64,000 bases of DNA, from NCBI RefSeq assembly GCF_037042905.1, contig NC_087252.1, forward strand, positions 19,361,701 to 19,425,700, given 5' to 3'. Below the pieces are notes generated by a model. The model worked only from the letters and a program-made list of their open reading frames with translations. It was not told the DNA's origin and made no database searches. Of the stretch, positions 19,343 through 32,137 are shown piece by piece. The translations under genes were made by a program, and so were the position numbers. The DNA comes from Lytechinus pictus (taxonomy: Eukaryota > Echinodermata > Echinoidea > Temnopleuroida > Toxopneustidae). The first letter of the stretch is position 1; each line of letters opens with the position of its first letter.

Positions 19343-20053
19343 CTCCGGGCTGAAAATGATATGATTTGAACAGATAAAGAAAATTCAGACAAACAAAACA
19401 CCGAAAATTTTATCAAAATTGGTAAAGGAATATAACAGCATTTTGGCATTTTAAACATTTGCATTATCCCCGGTGAAACAGTTCTAGGCATGTCTTTATG
19501 AATATCCATTAATCATATCCCCACTTGTTCTTTCGTATTTCATTATATGAAATTTAGATATTATTTAAAAAAATTCTACCAAGAACTTAACAAATTGGAT
19601 TGACAACTGATCCACTGCATTAGATATTCATATCGCTGCAACTTATTTCATTATAGGTCGAGGAGACACATTATTCACGCATGTATGAAAAAATGAAAAA
19701 TGAAACAATTGTGATTTAATGTAATAACATATAAGAAAAAGGAAAGTGGGGATGTGACATCAACAGCCCACCTAATGAATATTCATGATGACGTGCATCT
19801 GTTTTCACAAAATAATGCTAAACTTTAAAATTCAATAATTTCGTTATTTTGTTATCCGATTTTGATGAAATATTCAGCATTTTTATATTTTTTCCCCCCT
19901 TCCACAGGGTTCTTTATTTTCGAAAAGCATAGTTACATTGTATAAACATTTACAATTTTTACAAATTTACAATATTCAGCATTTTGCTCTGTGAATTTTA
20001 CTCTATTTATAATTTAGATATAATTATTTTCAGCCCGGAGTACCCCTTTAAGC
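19343..20053. mobile_element. Foldback MITE, TTAA-type end
   Basis: CTCCGGGCTGAAAAT at the left is mirrored by ATTTTCAGCCCGGAG at the right, and the inner parts pair (TTATCAAAATTGG and CCGATTTTGATGAAA). The right end is CCCCT then TTAA, as in the other foldbacks of this group. Confidence 0.7.
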
Positions 20054-22446
20054 GAGATCTTCCTCAAAACGTTGTGAGCCCCGGGAATGGTAGCCAAGCC
20101 TATTAGCTGGTGTAGTATCGGAGCGCATCAGCACCTTCATGGTGGATATACGTACGCTATACAAATATTCTATATTATATTTCATCAGTGTATCTTTCGT
20201 GGCATACTGAGGCTGTCATATGAGGAGTTCTGAGTCGTGGCTAAATCTTGAATAACATGGAATTATGTATACGAGAACGGCGGTGAGCAAATGATCGCAG
20301 CATTCCACTGGACACCAGATCCATGACGCATATTACAGTATGGCGGTAAGGAACGTTGTTTATGTGCCATCACTATAGATTCGTATATTCTTATCTTAAC
20401 ATATAGGCCCTATCACTAAACATGTAATTATAATCATTATTATGATTTATGCTTTCGGTATTAGAAGTAGTATTAGTTGTAGTATGTAGTGGGAGAATGG
20501 GAGAAAGGCCAGGGCTTTCGTTTGCGCGGGGTCTTCGATCGATGGCTATTATATGGAATTCCCTACAAATGATAGCCACAGACTGTCCTTGCATTTAAGA
20601 TAAAACCAAACAAACTTATGTGTATAATTCTTTTCATTGCAATGATTTGGGTTTATTTTGTTTGCTCCCCTTCACTTGTGCGATTTGAGCATCTATAACG
20701 AGATGGATATGGCGCCTAGAAGTAGAAGTAGTAGTTAGTATTAATAGTATTAGAAGTAGTAGTAGTAGTACCATTATTGTTATCATGATTATTATTATTA
20801 TTATGAAAATTACTCTCTGGAATCATCTTTCCATATCCGTCAGTCTACTTGTCTTTAATCCTTTAAGTCTCCCCTGAAAACACGTTTCTTTATATCCTTA
20901 TTTATTAAGACAGTGTTAATAGTAATTCTGTGAGATATCTCTTATACTTATTTTTCTCCTTTATCATTGTTAATTTAAATTTACATACTATACAATTTAC
21001 GTGTTCACTATTTTGTGTTTATCATTTTGTGTTAATCTAATTGTAGACAGCTTGTAAAAATCGTTATCATTGTTTTGATTTAATGCCATTATAAAAACAA
21101 AATCACCACTATTACATTGTAATTGAAACTGTTAATGTTCGTAACTATTATTATTATCATAATAATATTATTATTATAATTATTAATATCACTATTATTA
21201 TCATTCTTATTATTATTGTTATTATTAACATTTTATTACCATTATCATCATCGTCATCATCATCATCATCTTCATTGTTATTATCATTTTCAACGGTATG
21301 AAAACCAAAATCCTAACAATTTTCTGATATTTAGGTGCACTAGAAACTTAAATTACCAATCCACTTACAAATGATAAGATATAGGCCTATTTTAGATCCA
21401 CTGCGGGGGGGGGGTAAAATAAAAAAAGACTGCACCAATTGGATCCGTTATTATTGTTACCAAACTTCTAAACTATAGAACGTGAATATTCTTTGAAAAA
21501 AAAATATAGAGAAATCTAAAAAGGGTGTCTAGAATTAGAATTAGCAAAACATATCAAGGAATATCACACAAGGAAGATATATACATGTACATGTAGGCCT
21601 ACAATAAAAGGTTAATCTGAGCCAGCGTACATGTCTATGACTTAATTATCTATAGCTTAGTCATTTATTCAAGCAGTCACGTTTTTGCCCTTGTTAAACA
21701 TCCCGAGTAAATAAAGAAAAAGATGCATTATCAGAGTAAAATGAAAGATGAACTGCGTATTGTTGAACAATCGGTATCCCATGATTCCTGCAGCCCCTCA
21801 GACAGCTAGGGTCTTGAAATAAAATAAAGAGAAATTATGGTGATTAACATGCAAAAAAGTTATGAATGTAAAAAGGAGTGGATTATTTCATTTTTATATA
21901 AAGAAACAAGAAATGGATGGAGATTTTTATCTATTGCAGCGCATACAAGACAGTACTTGATTGAAAAAGAAATAAATTACACACAGAAACACCCATATCT
22001 ATATTAAGAGTATTGGACGAATTTGAAATTTCCCAAACCCTTACTAGTCGCTATAGATTTATAAGAAGAAACGTATCGTACTACACGAATGCAAATACTT
22101 TCATCATTATATTAAAAATGTATGATTCGATTCTGTTTGGACTGTACGAATTGCTTCAAACGAAAGGGTCTAGGCATGAAAACTATCACATACCAGTCAC
22201 GTGACGTACCTTGCAGTTGTAGAGCGAAATAGCAATCGGAAACTGATCCCACGTGACCTTTGAACTTGACCCGGCCTGGGAATATCCCCAGGGAAAACGC
22301 AGGCGTTATTGTCTCGAAAAATTGTGTACATGTAGTTTATCAAAAAAATACTAAATCTGTGTATCCCAAATTTATGGAAATGAATTTAATTTTCATGAAC
22401 CAGTCCATCAAGTGCGAGCAAATCGACAATTATAGATATGCACCAC
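20054..22446. other. No gene seen; ATT/ATC microsatellite stretches
   Basis: Simple trinucleotide DNA at about 20725-20800 (TAGTAGTAG) and 21150-21295 (ATTATTATC and CATCATCAT), and a poly-G run near 21402. The rest shows no coding signal. Confidence 0.55.
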
Positions 22447-22812
22447 AGGGGCGGATCCAGGATTTTCCAAGGGGGGCACATTTTCTCGAAAAAAAAATTG
22501 ACAAGCCCAAAAAAAAAAAAAAAAAAAAATGCTTTCACTAAAAATTGAAAGTCATTTCGTCCGCGTAAACTTTGAAAAGCAAGCAAGCAATCAATCAAAA
22601 TGAGAAGAAAAAGGGGACCTTACTTGTGTGTGTGTGTGCGAAGGAGATATTCCCAATTATGAATATATCCTGGTTATTTCAAAGGGCGGCACACTTATTT
22701 CAAAGGGCGGCACACTTATGCAAGAACGGCATATTTACATTACATTTTTTTATTATGGCTCTCAAGGGGCCGGGACACGAGCCGGATGTGCCCCCTCCCC
22801 CCGGATCCGCCA
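22447..22812. mobile_element. Probable hAT-like MITE
   Basis: CAGGGGCGGATCCAGG and GGGGGGCACAT at the left are mirrored by ATGTGCCCCCTCCCC and CGGATCCGCC at the right. CAGGGGCGGATC-like ends are common in hAT MITEs. The right terminus is imperfect and no target duplication is obvious. Contains a poly-A run at 22509. Confidence 0.45.
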
Positions 22813-22868
22813 AAGATACACCATGATCTTTGCAATGCTATGCTCGTAAAAATACACGTTCCCTCCCC

Positions 22869-23270
22869 AGGGGGGGGGGGGCAGTCAAATATATTGCTGT
22901 ACACATGTGTGACAAAAAAAACGCGTTTTAAAGGGACCTCTTTCAGTTTTGGACGCGGGCCGCGCGTGCTCTCGTTAAGGGTATCAAAAATACCGATTAT
23001 TAAGAATAAGGTGGTTTTGAAAGACTGGTCAATGGTCAATCGCGTGGTTAAACGTATTTAGGGTATTTTTTTCCAAAGCTTTTTTTTAGGGGTCATATTC
23101 TCGGCGACAACTTATTTATTGGCCAAAATGTGTAAATGAAGCCAGCGGAAAACTTGTTTAGGGGTCATATTGCACACAGAAAAAAACTCGTTTAGGGGGT
23201 GTTTAGAAATAATTTCAAATTGGTCACGCATAATTATGTACAGCAATACATTTGACTCCCCCCCCCCCCC
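22869..23270. mobile_element. MITE with poly-G/poly-C ends
   Basis: GGGGGGCAGTCAAATAT...GCTGTACA near 22870-22905 is mirrored by TGTACAGCAATACATTTGA and CTCCCCCC near 23235-23268. The layout resembles the 17938-18996 element. The interior is non-coding. Confidence 0.6.
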
Positions 23271-23394
23271 GCTCTTCCCTCTCACGAAACTGAATAAAAT
23301 AATGAGCCTTGACTTGAAATTGCTACGGTTTAATAGAATATTATACAGATATTACCTACTTAGAGTTTGAATATAACATTTATTATACGCGATG

Positions 23395-24430
23395 GTATTG
23401 GTCATTTTTGGGACCAAAAATTGGCCAAAATGAACATAAGCTTTTAAATAGGGTCATTACGAGTGATATTTTTTGAATCAGCATAAGATTCTACACAAGA
23501 TAGACCTTTAAGTGCATTCCCATTTTATAAGGGAAGAAGATCAAACACGCTGAAGACCTCAAATTCCTACCTATTTGCACAGTTTATTATATTATGCAAA
23601 TCTGTGCGAATGGTCAGTTATGTCTAAAGTACCCAAAATGACCCTCATATGTCAAAACTGGTGGAATGAGTTCCATGAGGTCAAAATACTTTTGAGATGT
23701 TCAATCTGAAGGATTGATACACCAATTTTAGGTGTCACAGCACACCCTTGTAACGATTCTGATATCTTAGAAGTATTTTTGCATAAATTGAACTGATGTT
23801 AGTGGTCATTTTGAGGGCCATAAGTGGTCATAATGACCATAAGCTGTTAAAAACCGATATATTTGGAAACGGCATAAAATTCTACACAAGATAGACTTTT
23901 AAATACATATCGATTTTATAATGGAAGAAGATAAAATACGGCGCTGAAGACCTCAAATTACTGCCTTTTTGTACAGTTTATTATGCAAACTGCGCGAAAG
24001 GTCAGTTATGTCTAATAAAAGTACCCAAACTAACCCTCATAGGTCAAAACTGACGGAATAAATTACATGAGGTTGATTGTTATGATTCAGCGCACATTTT
24101 GAAAATAAATGTGGATTTCTAAAGACATCCAATCGTAGTTCTGATCAATATTTCTGACAAAAAATTCATGAAAATTGTAATTTTCGGGCCAAACATGGCC
24201 AAAATGACCACTTTTATTGTGATTTGGCAAATGAAACTACTTTATCTGGAATCTGGGTGCATTTCTACATAGGATAGACCCTTTTAATTGGATGTGGTTA
24301 CAAAAGCATTCTGTTAAGGGACCATTTTCCAAAGAGTGGTCGAAATTGTCATTTTTGGTCAAAAATTGGCCGAAGTGGCCAAAATGGCGTGAGGACGGTC
24401 AAAAAGAGTGACATTTTTTAAATCAGCACA
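23395..24430. repeat. Degenerate tandem repeat of about 0.4 kb directly upstream of the NXPE gene
   Basis: Shared words in order: ATTCTACACAAGATAGAC (23489, 23879), GAAGACCTCAAATT (23552, 23946), GGTCAGTTATGTCTAA (23612, 24000), CCTCATA-GTCAAAACTG (23643, 24032). A third, weaker copy starts near 24165 (CATGGCCAAAATGACC). GGCCAAAATG recurs throughout. Confidence 0.7.
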
Positions 24431-24561
24431 CAAATTTACCCCGGATAAGCGGTCAAACCTTTCCAACCAAAAATTCTGAATAAAGCCTCTATCTCCTACA
24501 CTATACATATGTGCTACAGTTATACTTTTAACTTTATTTTTTCTCATGCATTGTTTGACAG

Positions 24562-27500
24562 ATGGACAATCAGCCCTACAAGAAACATCGCATTTTTTTC
24601 ATATTGTTGTGTCTTGCATTGATAACCTGTTTACTAGTTTACACCAAGGTAAATTCAAAATGGAAGGTACCGGCTCCGGAAAAGATGTCATCTGGAAACT
24701 CAAGAAATATCCATCCAAGTCCGAAAGTAAGTTCTCGACAGCTAATAGATCCACGTCAAATTGATAGCATCTGATACCATAACGTACCGAAGTGTGACCT
24801 CATCAATTTGAGCTTTTTGCATATCGGCGTTTTTTATACCATATTTTGGTAGAGCATGATGAAAAACCCCCACAACCCAAATTTGGTGGGAAATCGGTTC
24901 AAGGGCCCCAGTATATGACCTCATGAATACATAATTAGCCCCATAGATCGATGTATTATTATCCTAACATTTAGAACCAGGCCAGTAATACACTGACTAG
25001 AATGGGGCTAATTATGTATTCATGAAGTCATATCTAAGGCCCCCATGGACCGATTCCCACCAAATTTTGGTAGTGGGTTTTTTTTTATCATGCTCTACCG
25101 AAATGTGGTATCAAAAACAATGAAATGCAAAAAAAAAGTTTTGTGAAGTCATCACTTCGGTACTCTATTTCATGCAGTAAAATGAAGGAATTTCCAGCAG
25201 GGGAGGCATTGATGGGGGAGGGGGGTGCAGGTAGGCGTTGACCGTCGTCTAAGCTTATGTCAAGTTATGGTAAAGGGGAAACGATTCGACTTGATTTCAT
25301 TTCCACATTTCCACAAAAGTACCAGGTGTAAAAATTGTCCACCTATTGATAAGCAAACATCATAAACAAGCATAGCATTATTCTAAATTAAAGTAAAAAA
25401 AAAACACTTGGATTTTTATTTCTTGAATGATATACATAATCCCTTAATATTGGCATCCGAGGAGTTGAATCATGGCCTTGTCGTTGGCCTCAGCAAAGGT
25501 CCTTGGACGAAGTGGACGAAACAAGAAAAATATTTTAGAATAAGGAAGTAACCATAAGTCAATAGAACTAACCGTTTTCTTTATGGAAAACCATTTGTAG
25601 TGTTGGGATCCTGTAGCCTAAGCCTTGTCCTTGAGGACAATGGTGTAGCCCTAGCCTTGGTGTTATACTCTTAGACATCTCTTTGACCTTGAAGGTCCGA
25701 TGTCCTTGACTTTTGGTTTTTGGCCTTTGACTAGGTTCTCCGGCCTTGTGCACCATACTGGATTTGATGTTGGTTTGTTAATTCTTCTTGATTTTCTTTC
25801 GTTCTAGACTCTTGTAGGTATATCCACCACTCCAATAGTAACAACTTTTGCAGAAAACGCAAAGATAACCAAGAAGGGTCTCTCACCTACGAGCAATGTA
25901 TTTTCAACGGCTGAAGTCATCAACGCAAAGACATCCTATCAGGTCAACGATTCTTTACAACTCCGCATTACTGCAAGGGATATCAACAACGTCACCAAGA
26001 GCCATGGAGGTGATTACTTCCGGGTCAAGCTGTACACCGCCGAAACACAATCATCCTTGAGCATTGACGTCACAAGGGACCTTGGAAATGGTACCTATAC
26101 TGCTGATGTGACTTTACGATGGCCTGGGATGGTAGATATAATAGTGACGTTGGTTCATCCTAGCGAGACTGTCAAGGTTCTTCAAAGGATTCGGGATATA
26201 TATCCAGGGAGGATGATCTTCAAGGGGCGATATCTTCGAACACTTGACTCAGGGATCGATGTCTTTGAAGATAAAATGTGCTTACCAAGGGTTATTCGCA
26301 ATGTAAGTATTGCTGGGACCTATCGATTCATACGCCGATGTTATTTACACCCAACTCCTTTGAATAAATTATTTAACATCAAATGAATTGAGTATCATTA
26401 TCATGGAATAATTGGATGGCAAGGTTGAGTTGACAAAAACTAACCATAATATTATTATGATTATTACAATAATAAGTGACATTATGGTATTACGGTTATT
26501 ATTCTGGTATACCTTTTAGGGAATTGTGCCTTCTTCTGTTAAAAAATCTATTATGTATATTAATAATCTTTTATGACAAATTAATAATTGTATGACTTAT
26601 ATTGAAAATTACATTTTGTGAAAATTGAAGAAAATAAATGATTATTATTTTGAATAATAACCAAAATTACTACCATAATAATAAGCCTTTGTAACTTATA
26701 AACAGCTTGATCCTGGTTTGTATTGAGGCCTGGTATTCGGAAATGAAGAGTTGAGAGTTTAGTTTACCCATGCCGTTTAAAAGAGTGATTTGTTTTATTA
26801 AACTTGGACCTCACAGGAAACTCTCTGTAACTTTACTGACGAAAGAACAGGCTACCCTTGGTTTTGCATAGCGCCCTCTAATAGAAACCTGACCTGCAAT
26901 GACTGGAAGTCATACGTTGTAGATCCAAGGCTATGTGAGAAATATGCAATGGAAGTCGTTACCAAGGCTGAATTCAAAATGTTAAAGATGTAAGTTAATA
27001 AATATGCTTCAATTTAGTCATAGACCTTCGCCTCGCAAAGATAGTGGGATAGGGATTCGTTATGTTACTTTCCAATTTTCGATTTAGTATTTAAACGATT
27101 TATTTAGTTCCATCCCTAGAGTAAATGTTAATTTTTGCTGCAAAATGACATATATTTCAGACGTAAAAAGTTGCCAACCATGAAAATCAGTTATCAGATC
27201 TGTTTAGTTCAATTGATTGTGTATTTGTTTATTTAATAGAATGCACCATCATCACTATTTTATTATCCTTTTAAATATCTGAATTATATTTATAGTCATG
27301 GTAAAATATATCCCTTCATGATTCTTATGTTTAAAAATGATTTCGGTTGTTAATGATTCATGGGAAATATTTCTTTTATTGGATTTCAGACACAAGTTGC
27401 CTATCAAAGAATCACCGTCTCCTCTCAAAGTTATTGGAGACCATGACAGTGAGTGTAGTAATATCATAGTACAATCATGACAAACAAAGAAGCAGAAAAC

Positions 27501-29101
27501 ATACAGATGTTCATTCGCCTTCAAAAAGTATACTTTTTAACTATATCGCCAAAAATGATATACATGTGGTTCCAAAAAAGTAGAAGTAGTAATAGTAGTA
27601 GTAGTAGTATAAATAGTAGTAGCAGTATAGAAGTAGTAATACAAAGAGTAGAAATTGTAATAGTAGTAAAAGTAGTAGAAGTAGTAGAAGAAGTAGAAGT
27701 AGTAATAGTAGTAGTAGTAGTATAGTAGTAGTAGTGTAGTAGTAGCAGCAATAGTAGTAGCAACAGTAGTATGCAGTTGTAAAAGAAGTAGTAATAGTAT
27801 ATAAGTGGTAGGGGCGGCTCCAGAATATTTTTATAGGGGGTGCAAAACGACATAGATGTGACGTCACGTTTTTCTCAATTGAATTATAGGGCATATACTA
27901 TATAGATTTACGCAAGCCTTGCGGCAACACAGGTCTCTTCTTTCTTCACTTTCCATTCGGTCCCACCCCCCCCCCTCTCCTGTTCTCCTTTTCTTTTCTT
28001 TTTTCCTCATTTGTTTTCCAATACTTAAAATATCATTTTAAGGAGCGTGTCCCCCTAGCTCCTACCTTATAACATTGTCAAGACTTCCACTTCCGCCTCC
28101 TCCTATAAACATAGCTTATATATTTATTTTCTTTATGATAAACTAATTTTGGGTGAATGATTATGAATTTATGATCTTGTATGAGATTATTTTTCACAAA
28201 CATGAAGAAATTTGTGACATGGGAGAAATAAATGTTTATAACTTGTTAACGTTTTTTCCATGGTTCTTTAAACACTACAGGTTGGAAGAAGAGCGTCTTT
28301 GCCTATCAAGATTCCTTACCATCCTGTAAACCAGGACAACATCTACACAACCCTACTCCTTCAGGCTTCTACGCTAAGAACATCTGGTTCTCAGATCAAT
28401 GCAAATTCCGTCGATTTACCAAACCCGATGTCTTACAATGCCTGCAGAACAGAGCAGTTCATATTTTTGGTGACTCCACTTCCAGGCAAATGTACTTGGA
28501 GTTTGTCAAGAAGTACAATTCCGAGATAAAGCAAGAACAGATAAAAGCGGATTTCACTGAGAATGCTGTTGGTCCAACACACGCTAAGAGCTCTAAGTTT
28601 AATATTTCTATACATTTCAAGTTTCACGGATCTCCCGTCCGCCAATCTAAGTTTATACGCAAGGAAGCAATCAGTTACATTGCCAATGACTTAGACGATC
28701 TCACTGTAGACTCAAGAACAGTCGTATTGATCTGCATTGGAACACACTTCACGACGTATCCATTAGCGATGTACGAAGAGAGGATAAGAGGCATCAAAGC
28801 GGCTGTTCAAAGACTACACAAAAGAAGTCCTCATACACTGGTGATTTTTAAGAGTGCAAATACCAGGAATTACAAGAAGATCCTCTATCAGATGGAGAAT
28901 AGTGAGTGGTATGTTAGATCATTGGACCGGACGATGAGGGCGGTCTTGCAGGATTGTCCAGAAATTGGCATTATCGACGCTTGGGATATGACCATCGCTC
29001 AGAATTTTAAAGACGCGATCCATCCCAGTGATGCGGTACTTGCAAACATTATGAACAATTTCTTATCTTACATCTGTCCAGAAGCACCAAATTCATCATG
29101 A
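24562..29101 (+). CDS. NXPE-family protein (neurexophilin-like plus PC-esterase domain), 5 exons, 570 aa
   Basis: The coding exons I deduce are 24562-24726, 25808-26302, 26817-26989, 27390-27448 and 28281-29101. All junctions are GT-AG and phases 0, 0, 2, 1 agree. Residues 1-10 are short and basic. 11-28 are a signal anchor (IFFILLCLALITCLLVY), giving a type II Golgi/ER-type topology. About 56-225 are the neurexophilin-like immunoglobulin fold (DSLQLRITARDINN, YFRVKLYT, GNGTYTADVTLRWPG). A Cys-rich linker follows. About 300-566 are the PC-esterase domain with the GDS block (VHIFGDSTSRQMYLEF) and the C-terminal DAIHPSD acid-histidine block, so the catalytic residues are present. The length matches the family (about 540-560 aa). 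A splice-acceptor-like TTTGACAG directly precedes the ATG, so an upstream non-coding exon is likely. NXPE proteins are linked to glycan modification, and human NXPE1 has been reported to O-acetylate sialic acid; the substrate here is unknown. Confidence 0.92.
24782..25168. mobile_element. Foldback element in intron 1 of the NXPE gene
   Basis: GTACCGAAGTG...ACCTCA at the left pairs with TGAAGTCATCACTTCGGTAC at the right. ATGACCTCATGAATACATAATTAG-type DNA near 24915 pairs with CTAATTATGTATTCATGAAG near 25007. Non-coding. Confidence 0.75.
27571..27795. repeat. AGT trinucleotide microsatellite (intron 4 of the NXPE gene)
   Basis: Impure AGT/AGTA repeats over about 220 bp. The open frames on both strands are low-complexity artefacts. 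Confidence 0.9.
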
Positions 29102-30085
29102 GTCTACGCCGATTTCTTTCTCTTTTTTTATTTGAAGGTGGTTGCTATGGGTTACGCAACTATATACCTTAATGTTATGTCTTAATAATGCCTTATCACA
29201 CATTTTGCCCCATACGTGTTGGGTTACTGTAGAATGCCCCCTTCTCCGGTAGGACTACTGTCTTAGACCCAGGTACTGCCTTAATGTACAAACCAGTTTG
29301 AGATGGTCCAGAGACGAGCAGCATCATTATTCTCAATCGTTATCATCATACATCTAGCATACTGCATTGGTAAACACGGCTGGACCTCTCTCTGGGACTG
29401 CCAAATGCTGTCCTGGATCACCTACTTGGATCTTGGATGGACCCCTTTCCAGGATTGTTGACTGCCCTCTTGGAACTTAATGGACTGCTCTCCAGGGTTG
29501 TTAAATGTCCACTTGGAAGTCTTGGAACTTGTATGGACTTTTCTCGGATTGTCGAGAGCCCTCCTAAAAAAGCTGTTTGGAATGTGGATGGATTTTGATC
29601 AAAGGATGTCGAACGCCCTTTTGGAAGAACTTCTTGGATTCTGGATTGACCTCAGTACTGCTTTCCATTATTATCGAACACCCTTGTGGAACATGTGGAA
29701 GGAACGCTCATCCACCGCTAATTAAAGCGGTTCACGGGACACAGCTGTTTGCTAAGCACTCCATTATCTGATTATAGAATTTGGTCGAATCTCTTTCAAT
29801 GTGTAACAACATTTGATAATTTATTTTGAATCGTGTTTGCCTTACAAAGCAATGCGCGCCCTGTTACGATCCATTATAAAGAAATTGACAAAAGTCTGTA
29901 ATAGAGCCCTGATTGCATCTTATACAGTAAAACAAAATAGCACGCTGTTTAAGCTTCAAGAATACAAAAAAAATGTATTGACAATGCTCGTCAAATATCT
30001 ACAATTGGCTTAGGGTCTTTGTCGATAATTAGTGAACTGGAAGAGCAGTTTCGTCCTCAGTTTCCGAGCTGACGAAAAAATTGCA
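29102..30085. other. NXPE 3' flank, probable 3' UTR, with a degenerate repeat
   Basis: 29370-29690 holds loosely repeated words (TTGGATGGA, CCAGGATTGTTGACTGCCC, TCTTGGAACTT) at roughly 70-80 bp spacing. ATTAAA occurs at 29721 and could be a weak polyadenylation signal. No other gene is seen. Confidence 0.4.
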
Positions 30086-30321
30086 CACTGCAAAAAGTCC
30101 GGTGTTAATTTAACACCAGCCCGGAATCTATATACCAGAGAAGTACTGAAACAACATCAGTTTGGAATCAAACCGATGCTGTTTTAATACTAATTTGTGT
30201 TGTATAAACACCTATCTGGTGTTAGACTAATACCAAAACCGCTGTTGTTTAACACTTCTCTGGTGTGGACATATATAGATTCCGGGCTGGTGTTATAATC
30301 AACACCGGAGTTTTTGCAGTG
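30086..30321. mobile_element. 236-bp MITE with CACTGCAAAAA ends
   Basis: It starts CACTGCAAAAAGTCCGGTG and ends in ACACCGGAGTTTTTGCAGTG. The halves pair almost end to end (GCCCGGAATCTATATA and TATATAGATTCCGGGC). No transposase; target duplication unclear. Confidence 0.85.
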
Positions 30322-30566
30322 CAACTATGTCATTTGCCCAGATTGACCAATTTTAAACAATGACTTCTTGGTTGTGCCTTGTCATGAAGTGCATTTGATA
30401 CAATATTTCCTATGTTCTTGAATCTGTCGTTCGTCTTAGAGCTAAAACTCTCTCTTGATATATCCATGGCGGTATTGAGTGCTCTACTTGAGTAAGTGAA
30501 CGATGATAGGGAGGCGGAATCGGTGAGTTTATGAAGACTGTATATACAATTGTTTTTCGTTAGGTA

Positions 30567-30756
30567 CACTGAAAAAACGGGTGTTGATTTAATCCATATC
30601 AGAACCCACCAGAGAAGCGTTGAAACAACACCATTTTGAAATCAACCGATATTGGTTTAACACTAATTTGTGCTGCTTAAATGCCAAATTGGTGTATGAC
30701 CTAACGCCAAAACCGGTGTTGTTTCAACACCTCTCTGGTGTGGACCGATATAGATA
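30567..30756. mobile_element. Truncated relative of the 30086 MITE
   Basis: CACTGAAAAAACGGGTGTTG and the internal words AAACAACACCA and CACCTCTCTGGTGTGGAC match the neighbouring MITE. The right end is missing, and the sequence stops where the TA-flanked element begins. Confidence 0.7.
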
Positions 30757-30758
30757 TA

Positions 30759-32135
30759 CAGTGCGTATAAAAAATACGGGACAGTTTTGAAAAGTCTATC
30801 AAAATTTAGTTTCAAATTTTGATGTCTATATTTTGATGTAATAGATGCTCTGAAGTCTTATCTTTCAAATGTCGTTAAAAAATAAGTTTCGTTCATGCTT
30901 GAGCGCACACGGAACGTTTTTGTCGGGGGTTCAAAAAAAGGCTTGCGCCAAATGACAGAAAATTAGAAAATATCGACAATGAGAGATCTTGCTTATCAGC
31001 AGACTTCCTCTATAGGTTTTCATTATCTTTGCCATAATTTTCGAATTATGCTTTCAAAATGTATTAACAAAGCATTAATTTACTTGAATCGTTTTGTTTT
31101 TTCATTAACTATTTTATCTTTTAGCATTTCTTCATAAGTAAGAAAATTTTTTTTTTGGTCAACTCAAGCAAGAATTAAAATTTGCATTATTAATAGGCGA
31201 GCTTGTAATTTATTAAAATCCTTTTATTATGTGAAACAAAGGTTATGGTGCCTTTGAAAGTCATGAATCCTATTGTCAAGGGGGCATTGAGTCCATGAAC
31301 AAGTTAAATTGTGTACTTGACATATGGTGCTGGGAAAAATTGTTGACAGGAGGTGCTGGATTACATTTGACACGAAAAAAAAAGTTTTCACCAATAAATT
31401 AAGCTCCTTTTGATGAAGAGAAACAAAATTAAGGTAATTTTTTGTTCAATATTCACTTTTTAACATACAGACATGTAGTCCAAACAGTTTTCCAGGGGAT
31501 GCATCGTATGATGAATAATACACGCATCACCCCAAGGAAAATCTTGGGGGTGCTTCACCCCCACTTCCCAGGGCCATGGTGCTTAGCAGGACAATATCAA
31601 TTCTTTCAGGAGAAGATTCAATTCCTTTGAATTCACCATAACATTTGTGGCACACAATGAGAGGATTTAAATAAATTACTAGCTCTCCGCATTGATGAAG
31701 CAAATCCCCTTTCTTGGGTTGACAATTGTTTGTTTTTAATAATGATCTGATAGGAATATTCAATGCTAAAAGATAACATAGTTAAATGAAAATACAAAAC
31801 AATTCAATTAAATTAATGCTTTGTGAATGTATTTTGAAAGCATAGTTAAAAAATTATGGCAAAGATAATGAAAAGCTTAAGAGGAAGTCTGCTGATTAGC
31901 AAGATCACTGATCGTCAATATTTTCGAATTTTCTGCCATTTGGCGCAAGCCTTTTTTTTTTTACCCCTGACAAAAACGTTCCGTGTGCGCTCAAGCATGA
32001 ACGAAACTTATTGTTTTTAATGGCATTTGAAAGATAAGACCTCAGAGCATCTATTGACATCAAAATATACAAATAATAGTTTGAAACAAATTTTTTATAG
32101 ACTTTTCAAAACTGTCCCGTTTTTTATACGCACTG
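30759..32135. mobile_element. Mariner/Tc1-like non-autonomous element with long TIRs
   Basis: CAGTGCGTATAAAAAATACG at the left and CGTTTTTTATACGCACTG at the right, each flanked by TA (30757-30758 and 32136-32137). The inverted similarity reaches over 200 bp inward (GCGCACACGGAACGTTTTTG and its mirror). The interior has no transposase and includes a GGGGGTGCTTCACCCCC palindrome near 31546. Confidence 0.85.
31490..31590. repeat. Segment shared with 41105-41190
   Basis: CCAGGGG-TGC, then GAATAATACACGCA-CACCCC, then CCCAGGGCCATG occur in the same order at both places, so both carry the same unnamed repeat. Confidence 0.55.
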
Positions 32136-32137
32136 TA

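Noticed and set aside
27477-27894. Open frames rich in Leu, Tyr or Ser
   Set aside because: AGT microsatellite artefacts inside an NXPE intron.
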